Both the position numbers and the translations under genes were made by a program. Positions 42,437 to 51,703 of a stretch of DNA of 64,000 nucleotides are shown piece after piece; the first letter of the stretch is position 1, and each line of letters starts with the position of its first letter. This stretch comes from Pelagophyceae sp. CCMP2097 (Eukaryota; Sar; Pelagophyceae). The notes beneath the pieces are model-generated. The model did no database searches and was not told the origin of the DNA. It was given only the letters and a program-made list of their open reading frames with translations. Location: positions 201,852 through 265,851 of the forward strand of contig MU657191.1 in NCBI GenBank assembly GCA_026770575.1, given 5' to 3'.

Positions 42437-42654
42437 CGGAAGCACGCCGCGCCTTCGACCGGCGCCGGCTGCGGAAGAAAGCTGCGCTGTTCTCTCGTAC
42501 TGCAGAATGTTCACAGTAAGTCCATATGCAATTTGAAATTCATGTGGCACACAAATATTTTTCTGACTTCGCGAATTCCCCGACGCGATCCGAGACTTCT
42601 TGCAGATCTCGCGGCCAGAAGCAAGCAATCACGGGCCCGGCGCGTCCACGCTCC
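42437..42654. promoter_or_regulatory. 218-bp divergent promoter, desaturase / small gene
   Basis: Start codons of the desaturase (minus) and the small unknown gene (plus) face away from each other. The middle is AT-rich (about 42505-42575), including a cacacaaatatttttctgac stretch that could hold a TATA-like element. Confidence 0.4.
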
Positions 42655-43134
42655 ATGGTGCGCGAGCGGGCCGCCTCGCTGTCGCGGCGCTGTGTCGCGC
42701 GCGCGCCGACGAAGGCCGCGCCGGCGCGCGCGATGAAGTCTTGGCTGCGGCGCACGCTGCACGCCCCACCCGAAATGCTGCAGCGCTGCCAGAGCGGCGA
42801 CTCGCTGGCGTCGAGCAAGTCCCCCGGCGACCCGCGCCTCGCCTTTTGGCGCAGCGACGTGATGATGGACTGCTCCAACCACTCGCAGCCCCTCGTCTCC
42901 AACCTCTCGCGCCAGTCCCTCGACGGCGACTGCGGCATGGACCTCTCGCAGCACGCGCCGCGCGGCAACGCCGACGTTTCGCGCTCGCCGAAGACGCGCA
43001 CCGCCGACGCGTGGAAACGCCAGACGCTCTACGAGGCGCCCCGCGCCGACCCAGCCGACGCCGAAGACCGCGCGCCCGCAGATGCGTTCTGGAAATTTGA
43101 GACCTACAACCGCGACTGCGCGTACGGCCGATAA
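42655..43134 (+). CDS. small protein of unknown function
   Basis: 159 residues from ATG 42655; an internal ATG at 42733 (MKSWLRRTLH) is also possible. The protein is rich in Ser, Asp and Arg, with QSLDGDCGMDLSQHAP, DVMMDCSNHSQPL and a C-terminus DAFWKFETYNRDCAYGR. The codon use is that of neighbouring genes and no domain was recognised. Transmembrane segments and a signal peptide are absent. It is likely a disordered soluble protein. The opposite strand near its end has a protein-like frame (43358-43104) that may be another gene. Confidence 0.45.
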   Translation: MVRERAASLSRRCVARAPTKAAPARAMKSWLRRTLHAPPEMLQRCQSGDSLASSKSPGDPRLAFWRSDVMMDCSNHSQPLVSNLSRQSLDGDCGMDLSQHAPRGNADVSRSPKTRTADAWKRQTLYEAPRADPADAEDRAPADAFWKFETYNRDCAYGR

Positions 43135-43965
43135 CGACCGCCGACGCCCTGGCTCCTCCAAATCGACACTAATTCCTTCTCGTCTCCCTCGTGTCCTTTC
43201 TGAAGAATTTTCCTGAAGATACGACCGTCGAGCGAGAGGGCGCCGTCGAGGGGAGCGGTGTCGAGGGCGTCGTCGAGGTTCGTCAATTGCTCCTTGATCG
43301 AATCGGGGCCTCGTAGAGAAACGCTCTCGGGGCCGGCCGTGGCGCTGCCAGATGGCAATGGGACTCGGACGCGGGTACGGCCCCGACGCGCTCGAGGCGT
43401 CCGACAGCGGCAGCTGTCTCGGACCCTGCGCGCGCTTCCGCGAGGGCGGAGTTACCTCGCCGGCTCGGACACACTTCTCCACCGCCGGCTCACTCCACCG
43501 AGGTACCGCGCACCATCGGATGCCGCCGCACAAACTCGAGAGCCGGCCCGGCGCGCCTCTGGTCTCGGCGATCCCTGCGGCCTCGTCTGGCCGGACCTCG
43601 CGCCCAAGCTGCCGCCGTGGCCGGCCACGCCCGCGGCGTAGAGCAAGAGAGCGACCCGCAGTGGACGAAGGGGGCACCCTGAGTCTATGTCGCGTCGTAG
43701 TTGCCTATACGCAACCGACTGCGGTGTGGACTCTGGCTCAACCGTCGGGTCCCGGGATCGAACGGAGGGGACTTTAGGGGACCCACATGTACACTTGGGC
43801 ACCACGCCGACACTGAAAAGTAGAATCGCTGAAACGTCCAGTCACGTGAACGCAAATCGCGAGCCTGACTGAGATCGGCTCTACGCGCGCGCTCGTCCCC
43901 GGGCGCCGCGACACGCTTCACTACCCCGACTTGGCGCCGCGCCCGCCGCTCTTGCCGCGGGCGCC
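43135..43965. other. intergenic region with a weak minus-strand frame
   Basis: Mostly without support for a gene. A minus-strand frame ending at 43104 contains SIKEQLTNLDDALDTAP and LDGRIFRKILQKGHEG, which looks more protein-like than chance, but has no partner exon or recognised family. A tRNA-like B-box string on the minus strand near 43755 lacks matching stems. Confidence 0.35.
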
Positions 43966-46900
43966 ATGGCGTCGGCTGACGAGCTCAAGGCCCAAGGGAA
44001 CGCGCTCTACACAGCCGGCGACGCGGCGGGCGCGATACGGCTCTACACGAGCGCGCTCGACGCCATGGCGGAGCGCTCGGGTCCCGCCGCGGCAACGCTG
44101 CTCTCGAACCGCGCGGCCTGCACACGCCCGCGTTGCACTTCCGTGGTAGACGTCTTGACGCGCCTTGTGGAGCCTTGCCCGCGTAGGCCACCTCAAACTC
44201 GGCGCGCACACCGCCTGCGTCGCCGACTGCGACTCCGCGCTGGCCTTGGACGGCTCGAACGCCAAGGCGCTGTACCGGCGCGCCACCGCGCGCGAGGCTT
44301 TGGGCGACGTCGAGGCCGCGTTCCGCGATCTCAAGCTGTGCGTGACTTACGAGCCCAAAAACGCCGCCGCCATTTCGGCCGCGCGGCGCCTCAAGGAGGC
44401 GCTCACGCGGAAGTGCGAGGCGCGCGGCGCCTTTGACTCGCCGGCGCAGCAGATTGCACTGCAGATTGCGACTGCATTGGAAATCGGCGAAAATGGCGTC
44501 GACTGGAAACCCGACGCCGAAGAGCCGTCCAAGAACAAGATGACAGCCGTCGACCTCTTCAAGGCCGCCGCCGCGCGCGCCGCAAACGACGAGGCCGACG
44601 CCGCGGTCATGTGGCGCCGCGGGGCGGTGGCGTTTGCGCTCCGCGCCGCGAACGCGCCTCGACTGCGCAAGGACGAGCGCAAGGGCGACGGCCCCAAGGG
44701 CGACGCGCGCGACGCCGCGCTCCGCCTCGTCTCCGCGGTGGCCATGCACCACGAGGCGTGGTTCGCAGAGCAGTGCGTGGCCTCTTGTTTCCCAGCCTCG
44801 GGTTCTGACTGCTCTCAAACCACAGGCCGGCGGCGCTCGAGGCCGTGGCGGCACTGCTTGTGGCCCGAGGCGCGGAGTTTTTGGAGCGCGGCGACGTGCA
44901 AATCACGGTGCTTGCGCTGGCGGCGCGCGTCGCGGACGCGGCAGACGCGCGCGACGTCGCGGCGGCCAGCGGCGCGCGCGCCGCGGCGCCAGCCGTTGCG
45001 ACGGCGGCGGTCACCACGGTGCTCCGCTTGGCGCTGCGGCACGCGCGGCCCGACGTGCGCGACGGCGCGTTGGACGTGCTGGTGCGCTGGTTGGCGCCGG
45101 ACGACGCGCTCGTCACCAAAGGCAAAACAAAAGGCCTCAAGGGGTTTCTCGAGGCGGCGCGGCCCGACTTCAAAGAGCAGAAGCGCTCGAGAGAGGCGGC
45201 GACCGAATCCGCGGAGATGCGGCGCCTCGTGCGTTCGCAGCGCCTCGACGCGGCGCTCGTGGCGCTGGACGCGTCTTCCGACGACGGCGCCGACGTCGCC
45301 GCCGCGTGGTGGGCGCTCCTCGACTCGCGCCACGACGCGGAGCGGCGCAAGGCGCACGCCGCCGTCGCGCGCGTCATGCGCGCCGTCGCCGCGCGCGGCG
45401 ACGCAAACGATCCGGACCTCGTATGGGCCTCGGGCCCAAAAGCCTTCGCAGAGGCGCTCCTCCAAGCCGGCAAATCAGAGGCCGCGCTCGCTTACCCGGC
45501 CTACGGCATCAGCAACGAGTCGGCGGGCGAGTGGTCCGGGGCCCTCGTCGAGGCCGGCGTCCATCCGAATTAGACGGCGTCTCGGTAATCACGCGGCCCC
45601 TTTAGGCGACGCGGCGGCGGTGCGCGGGCATGGTGGCGGCGTGCCACCTCGGGTGCGCCGAGTTCGCGGCGGACGCGCTGGCGCTGTGTTTCGATGGGGG
45701 TAACATTTTTGAAGTGATGCAGCTCCTCTCGACGCGCGACGCTTTAGCAGAGGCTTTGGCAGCTGAGGCGCTGGGCTGCCTCGCGTCGACGGACGCCGGC
45801 CGTGCTTCCTTGGCGCCGCTCGTCGAGGCGAATTTGCTCGAGAAGCTCATGGTCGACGGCGCGACTGCAGCCGTGAGGTCCGCGGCCGCGTCCGCCGTCG
45901 CCAAGCTCGGCCTCGCGGCAAAGGCTCTCAGGGCCGGAGCCACGGAGACGGGCCGCCTCCTCGACGCGGCCGTCGCGCTGCTGCGCGACGCCACTGGGGG
46001 CGGCGACGCGAGCGCCGAGGCTGCTTGCGCGGAACGGGCCGTCGAGGTCCTCGCGGCAATGTCAACGGATTCCGCCGTCAAGGAGGAGTTGACGCACGGC
46101 TCGGGCCGCTGCGGCGAGGCTTTATCAGATCTCTGCCGCCTTGCCAAGGCCGCCGAGCCGGGCGCGCCCGTGGCGTACGGTCTAGCGACTGTGTTTGCCA
46201 ACCTGACGGTGACGAACGACGAGCTGCGACGGCGCCACTTCCACGACCGCGAGATGGAGATCACGCCGGAGCAGTACGACGAGCTCCAGCGCGTCACCAA
46301 GCAAAAGGCCGACGACGACGCCGACGACGACACGCTCGAGCTCGCGGCCGCGAGATGCCGGAAATTCGTACGTGGCCTGAGCGTTTCGGCCGAGGGGGGA
46401 ACGCTTTGACCATTCGTCGTGGTGTCGGCGCCCACGCCTTTGTCTTAGGTCGTGGCGGACGGCGTGGTGGCGCTGGCGCACCTGGCGTCTGCAAGACCTT
46501 CGGTGGAGACGGCGCAAAAGTTGGCCGAAGTCCTCAGCATGCTCGCAAAGGACGAGGCCGTCCGCGGCACTTTGGTGCAGCAGGGCGGCTTCAAGGCCTG
46601 CGTCGCGCTCGCCAGTGTCGGGCCGTCGGCTGCCACGGGCCACGCGTTGGACGACGGCGCGGCGCCGGCCGCGTTCACCGTCGCCTGCCGGCGCCACGCC
46701 GCGCACGCCGCGGCCAAGATCTTGGTGACCACCAACCCGAACCAGCTGACGGACGCGCAGCGCCTCGTCGCGATCCGGCCGCTGCTCTGGCTCTGCAAGG
46801 AGCACGGGGCGCAGGACCTGATGCACTTTGAGGCTCTGTTGGCCCTGACGAACCTGCTCTCGCTCGGCGCCGTGCCTCGGCAGCGCGTCGCCAGCGAGGC

Positions 46901-47414
46901 CGGGGGCATCCGCACCATTGAGTATTTGCAGTTCTCGGACAACGACATGGTCCAGCGCGCGGCGACCGAGGCGCTGACGAACATGGTCCCAAACGAAGCC
47001 TTTCTGGCGCACCTCCAAAAGCCCGACAAGATGAAGCTCTGGCTCGCGCTCGCCGGCGACGTCGGCCGCGACGCCGCCTGCGCCCGCGCCGCCGTCGGCT
47101 GCCTCGCCATGGCGTCGTCGGACGAAGGCGTCGCGCTCGCCCTCGCCCGGGGCGACGGCGCGGTCAAGCTCGCCGAGGTCATCGACGCCGGCGAGCCGTC
47201 GCTGGCGCACCGCGCCGCCTTTGCAGTCGCCAACGTCGCGCGCGACGCCGGCGCGCGCGCGCTCTTCCTCGAGGGCCGCGACGCGCTCCTCTCAGCGCTC
47301 AAGAGCGCCGCGGAGCGCCATGCGGGCGACGCAAACGCCGCGCTGCCCCTCGCGCTCGCAGACGCCGTCGAGGCCATCAACACAGAGCCGCCGCCGGCAA
47401 GCGCAGACGACTAA
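43966..47414 (+). CDS. UNC45: UNC-45/UCS-domain myosin chaperone
   Basis: UNC-45 proteins fold and stabilise myosin heads with Hsp90/Hsp70. Five exons (43966-about 44119, 44187-44772, 44826-45558, 45606-46367, 46449-47414) give about 1,066 residues. An N-terminal TPR domain is visible: ADELKAQGNALYTAGD, then LKLGAHTACVADCDSAL and AKALYRRATAREALGD, the Hsp90-binding part. The central and UCS domains are armadillo-like helices, with GLATVFANLTVTNDEL, the conserved EMEITPEQYDELQRVTKQK loop and FEALLALTNLLS, as in animal UNC-45. The first donor is either a GC site at 44120 (giving NRAACHLKLG) or a GT site at 44132 with four extra residues. In an alga its clients would be class XXVII-like or other myosins. 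Confidence 0.85.
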
Positions 47415-47653
47415 GCGCACGGGCCGGCATCTTCGAACCTCTCGCCACGCGGCCCGGGCCCGACGCCGACAGAGGTGCTCCAGAGACCAAAGAGGGACAC
47501 GGGGTGGATGTGGGTATTGCGAGGAGCGGCACGCGTGTCCCCGACGTCGGACGCGCTTGTTCCAGTCGACTACGTTTTATTCGAATTTTAGTCGACAGCG
47601 TCGAGCTAACGACAGACGCTCTTCGGCCGGCGCGGCCGCATGCCGGCCGCCGA
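47415..47653. other. short convergent 3' region
   Basis: The 239 bp between the stops of UNC45 and the PPP phosphatase, with an AT-richer patch (cgttttattcgaatttta) around 47572-47590 that could serve as a polyadenylation region for either strand. Confidence 0.4.
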
Positions 47654-49846
47654 TCAGCCCGCGGGCAGGTCGCCGCCGGGGGCGTCTCTTGAGAGCCATT
47701 GATTGGGCGACGGCGGTGTGGGCGGCGCGTCGTCCGCGGTCCGCGCCGGCGCCAGCGGCGCGGGCCGCGCGGCCGCCGCGCCCGTTGGCGACTCGTCGCC
47801 CGTGTCAAGACTCGGGTAATTGCTGTCGGCGTCGACGGCGGGCAACCTCTTCGGGCGCACTCGTATCTGACCAAAGCCGTCGCGCGCAATGAGGAGGACG
47901 GCGCCGTCGTTTTGTTCCCTGCCGAAATAGTTGCGGGCCGAGAAGAGCGTGATCAAGCGGCCACCGTGCATGTACTTGTAGCCGAGCCGGACGTACTGGT
48001 GCGACCGGACGATGACGTCCACCGAGTTGCGCAGGCAAAAGCCGCGCGTCACGTCGGCGCCAAACGTGCAAATATTGCCGCCTCGCAGGTTCGCGTGGAC
48101 GCCTCTTCGCATGTCGGCATCGGAGTCGGCCGGGTCCGACCAGAGGGCCTGGATGATCCACGGCGGGGTCGACTTGTCCAGGTCTCGCAGTGGCCGCGTC
48201 GCCGTCTCGATATCCTTCAGCGACCAAGAACCGTCGCCGATGCCCCCGTGGACGACGAGGATGCGGTCGCCGACCAACGCGGCGATTGGGAGCCATTCAA
48301 ATGTTGAAAAGGCTGCTTCGTAGACGACGTTCGCGGGCGAGCCTCGGACTTCCACGAGGGACGCAAACTGTCGTTCTACTGCGCCGCGGAACGACAGCGA
48401 CGGGCCCATGGCCTCTGACGTCCTTCGAAACTCGTGGTTCCCGCGCACTAAATAAATCCTATTCGGGTACAGCGCCTTTAACGCGAAGAGCAGCCCCAAT
48501 AGCGCCGGCTGGTGCGCGCCGCGGTCCACAAAGTCACCGTTGAAGCAGTAAGACGCGAGTTCGACGTCGCCGCCGACGTGCGAGGGGAAACCAAACGCGC
48601 CGAAGAGCAGCAGCACGTCGCGGAGCTGGCCGTGCAAGTCCCCAAAGACCTTTGCCGGCAGCCGCAGCCGCACGAGGCTCGGCTGCGAGGCCACGATCCT
48701 CTGGGCGGCGTGCGCGAGGACGCCGAAGCGGCGCGCGCACTCGGCGACGTCTGGCGATCCCAGAACCGCCTCCAAGGAACCGCCCGCCTCGCCGGAAAGC
48801 CAGTCCGTGTCGTACATGTCGCGCTCGTCGGCCATCGCTTGGAGGGCGAGCTTGCGGCACCGCTCCACGAGCGCCTGCGCGATTTCGAAGAGCGCGGACC
48901 CGCGCGGCGCCGAGCCGGGGCCGCGCCAGTCGAACTCGCACTCCAGAGCGCGGTCCAGAGCCATGCCCGCGTTTACGCCCTGCCGCCCGATCAAGCGCGT
49001 CACCGCGAGCGGCGAGCAGCGCGCCGTCTTGGCCACGTGCGCCGCCGTGGCCGCCGTGCGGGCCACCATTTCCTCGGAATCCAGAGCCACGCGCAGCTCC
49101 GGCCGGTCGCCCTGGCCGGAGTCCGTCGAACGGCACGTCGGCCGTAGGATGCGCTTCTGGATCTGGTTGCGGAACGTGGCTAGCAAATCGCCGCCGCTGA
49201 GGCCGCGCGATTGGAAGTGCTGCGAAATGTGCACGTCCATGAGATCCCGCGAGAAATCGGAGAGTGAGATCTCGACGAACGGCACTTTCACTCCAGCCGC
49301 CGGCTCATTCGCCTTGGCGAGCGACTCCACGGTGTGCGCCACGTGCGTCGACCCGGCGCAGAGGTCGGTGAGGAACTCGTGGTAGTCGCCTTTAGACATG
49401 AGCCCACAGCCGCGCGAGTCGTACTTGTGGAATAGGCCCGCCAGCCGCAGCCGCGTCACCAGCCCGTGCGCTGGCGTGTCCTTGTGATGGAAGCTGGCCA
49501 GCAGGAGCAGGTACTCTTCGGCGGACAAGGCCGCCGCGCCGCGGAGGTTGGCAGCGGAAAACATGGCTCTCGCGGTCCTCGCGTCCACCCCCCAGTGCTG
49601 CCGCGCCGCCATGATAAACGACTCCAGCGTCAGACCCACCGACCCGCACGTCTGCGCTGCGACGATGCGTCTGAACTCAGAGTCCGCAGCAGCCTTGACC
49701 GCTGCGCGCTTGCGGCCGTAGCCGAGTGCGGCGAGGGCTTCTGCGACAGCCGCTTCAATGGCTTTGACGTCCTTCGCATTGGCGCGGTCCGCCAACAGCG
49801 TCGGCCGGAGCGCGCCGCGCGGGCCAACGTCGCCGTAGTTCGCCAT
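47654..49846 (-). CDS. PPP-family serine/threonine phosphatase with N-terminal EF-hand-like region
   Basis: Single-exon protein of 730 residues. The C-terminal half is a complete PPP catalytic domain with all metal and phosphate motifs in order: VFGDLHGQ, FNGDFVDRG, LVRGNHEFRR, LVVHGGIG and VIVRSHQ, then FSARNYFG. The N-terminal 350 residues are helical, with a degenerate EF-hand at FHKYDSRGCGLMSKGDYHEF (position 3 and 5 ligands changed, so calcium binding is doubtful) and no known domain in SPLAVTRLIGRQGVNAGMAL. The arrangement recalls EF-hand phosphatases (PPEF/PP7 group), but with the EF-like part at the front. A Pro/Ala tail follows. ATG 49846 was preferred over an upstream TTG. Confidence 0.83.
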   Translation of the reverse strand: MANYGDVGPRGALRPTLLADRANAKDVKAIEAAVAEALAALGYGRKRAAVKAAADSEFRRIVAAQTCGSVGLTLESFIMAARQHWGVDARTARAMFSAANLRGAAALSAEEYLLLLASFHHKDTPAHGLVTRLRLAGLFHKYDSRGCGLMSKGDYHEFLTDLCAGSTHVAHTVESLAKANEPAAGVKVPFVEISLSDFSRDLMDVHISQHFQSRGLSGGDLLATFRNQIQKRILRPTCRSTDSGQGDRPELRVALDSEEMVARTAATAAHVAKTARCSPLAVTRLIGRQGVNAGMALDRALECEFDWRGPGSAPRGSALFEIAQALVERCRKLALQAMADERDMYDTDWLSGEAGGSLEAVLGSPDVAECARRFGVLAHAAQRIVASQPSLVRLRLPAKVFGDLHGQLRDVLLLFGAFGFPSHVGGDVELASYCFNGDFVDRGAHQPALLGLLFALKALYPNRIYLVRGNHEFRRTSEAMGPSLSFRGAVERQFASLVEVRGSPANVVYEAAFSTFEWLPIAALVGDRILVVHGGIGDGSWSLKDIETATRPLRDLDKSTPPWIIQALWSDPADSDADMRRGVHANLRGGNICTFGADVTRGFCLRNSVDVIVRSHQYVRLGYKYMHGGRLITLFSARNYFGREQNDGAVLLIARDGFGQIRVRPKRLPAVDADSNYPSLDTGDESPTGAAAARPAPLAPARTADDAPPTPPSPNQWLSRDAPGGDLPAG

Positions 49847-50465
49847 TGCCGGCGGCGGGGCGCAAGCCCAGCCCAAGTCGCGGCTTGACTCAGCCGCGGC
49901 TGCCGTCGTCGCCGCGCCGTCGCGCCGCTCGTGACACCTTTTTTAAATCCTCGGATGCTGATTTCGAAATAATTGAATAATAATATCAAAAACAGGATTG
50001 CACACAGATCGAGGTCTGCTCCGGAGCCGACCAGGAAGGGCCTTCGCCCACCTTCCGAGCCTCTGGCCCGTCGCGCTTTGTTAAAACAAGTTTAGCGATA
50101 CCGGCGATTGGTCGGCTGAAAACCAGCGACTCGGAACTTACTCGAAAGCAATCGCTCCGAGCGGAGGCCCGCCACCCTAAGGTACGTCTGTCGTCGTCGT
50201 TTGTTCCACACGTCGCTGGGACGTGGTCAGCCGCACGATAGTCAGGAGACGTCGCCTGGGGTTGTAGAACCCCGCAAATGGCGCGCCCTCCGTTACTCGA
50301 GCGGGAGAGTCAGGCGCTTGATACTTCGGTAGGGCTGGCGCGTCCGTTTTGGGCGCGCCGGCCGTGCCTTCTCGCGCCTCGTACCAATCGAGAGTGGAGA
50401 CGCCCGTCGCTTTCTTCACGACGCGGATCCTAGACTGATGTACGAACAGGCCTTTGCATCGGGCC
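49847..50465. promoter_or_regulatory. divergent intergenic region, phosphatase / mTERF-like
   Basis: 619 bp between divergent start codons with no gene. An AT-rich block at 49945-49995 (with ataattgaataataatatc) sits about 110-150 bp upstream of the phosphatase ATG. Further right, 50080-50130 has an inverted-looking cagcgactc / gagcggaggc area without clear dyad. Confidence 0.45.
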
Positions 50466-51302
50466 ATGGCGGCGCTGCTCGTCGGCGTCGCGGCCCTCGG
50501 CTTCACACGAGCGCTGGCCCCGGCGCGGCGGCGCGTGGTCCTGGCTTCGTCTGAAGCGCGAGTACCGGGCCGCGGCAGACGTCTTTTCGCTGGGGGTGAT
50601 TACGACCCTGCTCCGTTCGGCAACGGCTTCAACGAACACGACGACCGCAAAGCCACGTACGACGCAGCACCCGCGGGCAACGGCTTCAACGAACTCGACG
50701 CCGACGAGGACGAGGACGAGGAGGAGGCCTACGACCCCTTTGCGCTCTCCGAGACGGATTACCTCGTGGCGAAGTTCCCTCTCGATTGGGAGCTGGATGC
50801 GTCAAAGGACGCCCGACCGCTCCTTGACCTCTCGGCCCGCGACATGCCCATCCCGCCCGAGCCGGAACCGCTCTCGTTCGACGTGGACCGCGCAGACGCC
50901 GCGTTCGTCGTCCAGACGCTGAAGACGGCCTTCGGAAATGACGCCGTGCCGCTAATCAAGCGCTGCCCGCCGCTGCTGCGCAAGGGCGCAAACGTCGCTA
51001 ACGCGCTGCTCTTCCTCGACCGGTTCGAGGCCAATGGCGGCGCGAAGGCGTTCGCCCAGACGATGCCCGAGCTGCTCTGCTTCGACGTCGAGGAGCACTT
51101 GGAGCCCGCGCTCGCCTTCCTCGGCGGCGCCCTCGGCACCGGCATCACCACCATGATGACGCCCGAGCTCCTCCACTTCGGCGTCACCGAGACGGCGCGC
51201 GAGCGCCGCGTCTCGGCAGCGCTGCGCGGCGCTAGTGACGCGACCGTCAAGTTCCAGGCCTCGCTCGGCCTCGCGCCAAAGAGCGCGACCAACCTCATGT
51301 GA
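50466..51302 (+). CDS. plastid-targeted mTERF-like protein
   Basis: Single-exon protein of 278 residues. The N-terminus MAALLVGVAALGFTRALAPARR is a signal peptide with ALGF at the likely cleavage site followed by a basic transit-like part, the pattern of heterokont bipartite plastid presequences (ASAFAP-like motif with Phe at +1). The acidic middle has duplicated GNGFNE units and an Asp/Glu run. The C-terminal domain (about 140-240) has mTERF-style helical repeats with the Pro-Leu-Leu signature: LIKRCPPLLRKG, FLDRFEANGGAKAFAQTMPELL and FLGGALGTGI. mTERF proteins bind organellar DNA or RNA and regulate transcription. Only about three repeats are present, fewer than usual, so the assignment is moderate. 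Confidence 0.6.
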   Translation: MAALLVGVAALGFTRALAPARRRVVLASSEARVPGRGRRLFAGGDYDPAPFGNGFNEHDDRKATYDAAPAGNGFNELDADEDEDEEEAYDPFALSETDYLVAKFPLDWELDASKDARPLLDLSARDMPIPPEPEPLSFDVDRADAAFVVQTLKTAFGNDAVPLIKRCPPLLRKGANVANALLFLDRFEANGGAKAFAQTMPELLCFDVEEHLEPALAFLGGALGTGITTMMTPELLHFGVTETARERRVSAALRGASDATVKFQASLGLAPKSATNLM

Positions 51303-51703
51303 ATGTCTGTCAACGCCGCGGTGTGAATGTCTGTCAATGGCGCCGCGGCTGTGGCCGCCGCGCCGTGTGTGTAATAATACCCACCTTGTCTACTATACCC
51401 GTGCCTTGACGGAGCCTGAGTCAGGTTACCTGTATCTCGCAAGCGAGTAGACCTTAGTTGTGTACTAGTTCGGGGGTCCCGTGCAGGCCCAGCCAGTTCC
51501 GCCAGCTTGTAAGAGATGCCGTCGGCGTGGGTCTCGCGTCGCGGTCTCGACGATAACGTCGCGGATTTTCATTTGTTCTGGATTTGAATTTCAGCACAGA
51601 TCGAAGAGAGGAGGAGCTCTCTGTCGAGAGTCATTTCGAGGGTCGACAAGGAGGCCGCGGCCCCGGCATGGTTCGCGCGCACTGTTGAGTCTCGTGCTTT
51701 GAG
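51303..51703. other. intergenic region upstream of TOR
   Basis: No gene. An imperfect tandem gaatgtctgtcaa unit occurs at 51301-51340. Promoter of TOR presumably lies here. AT-richer at 51360-51470. Confidence 0.4.

Noticed and set aside
43735..43775. tRNA-like gatcgaacggag string
   Set aside because: T-stem has a mismatch and no other tRNA arms are present.
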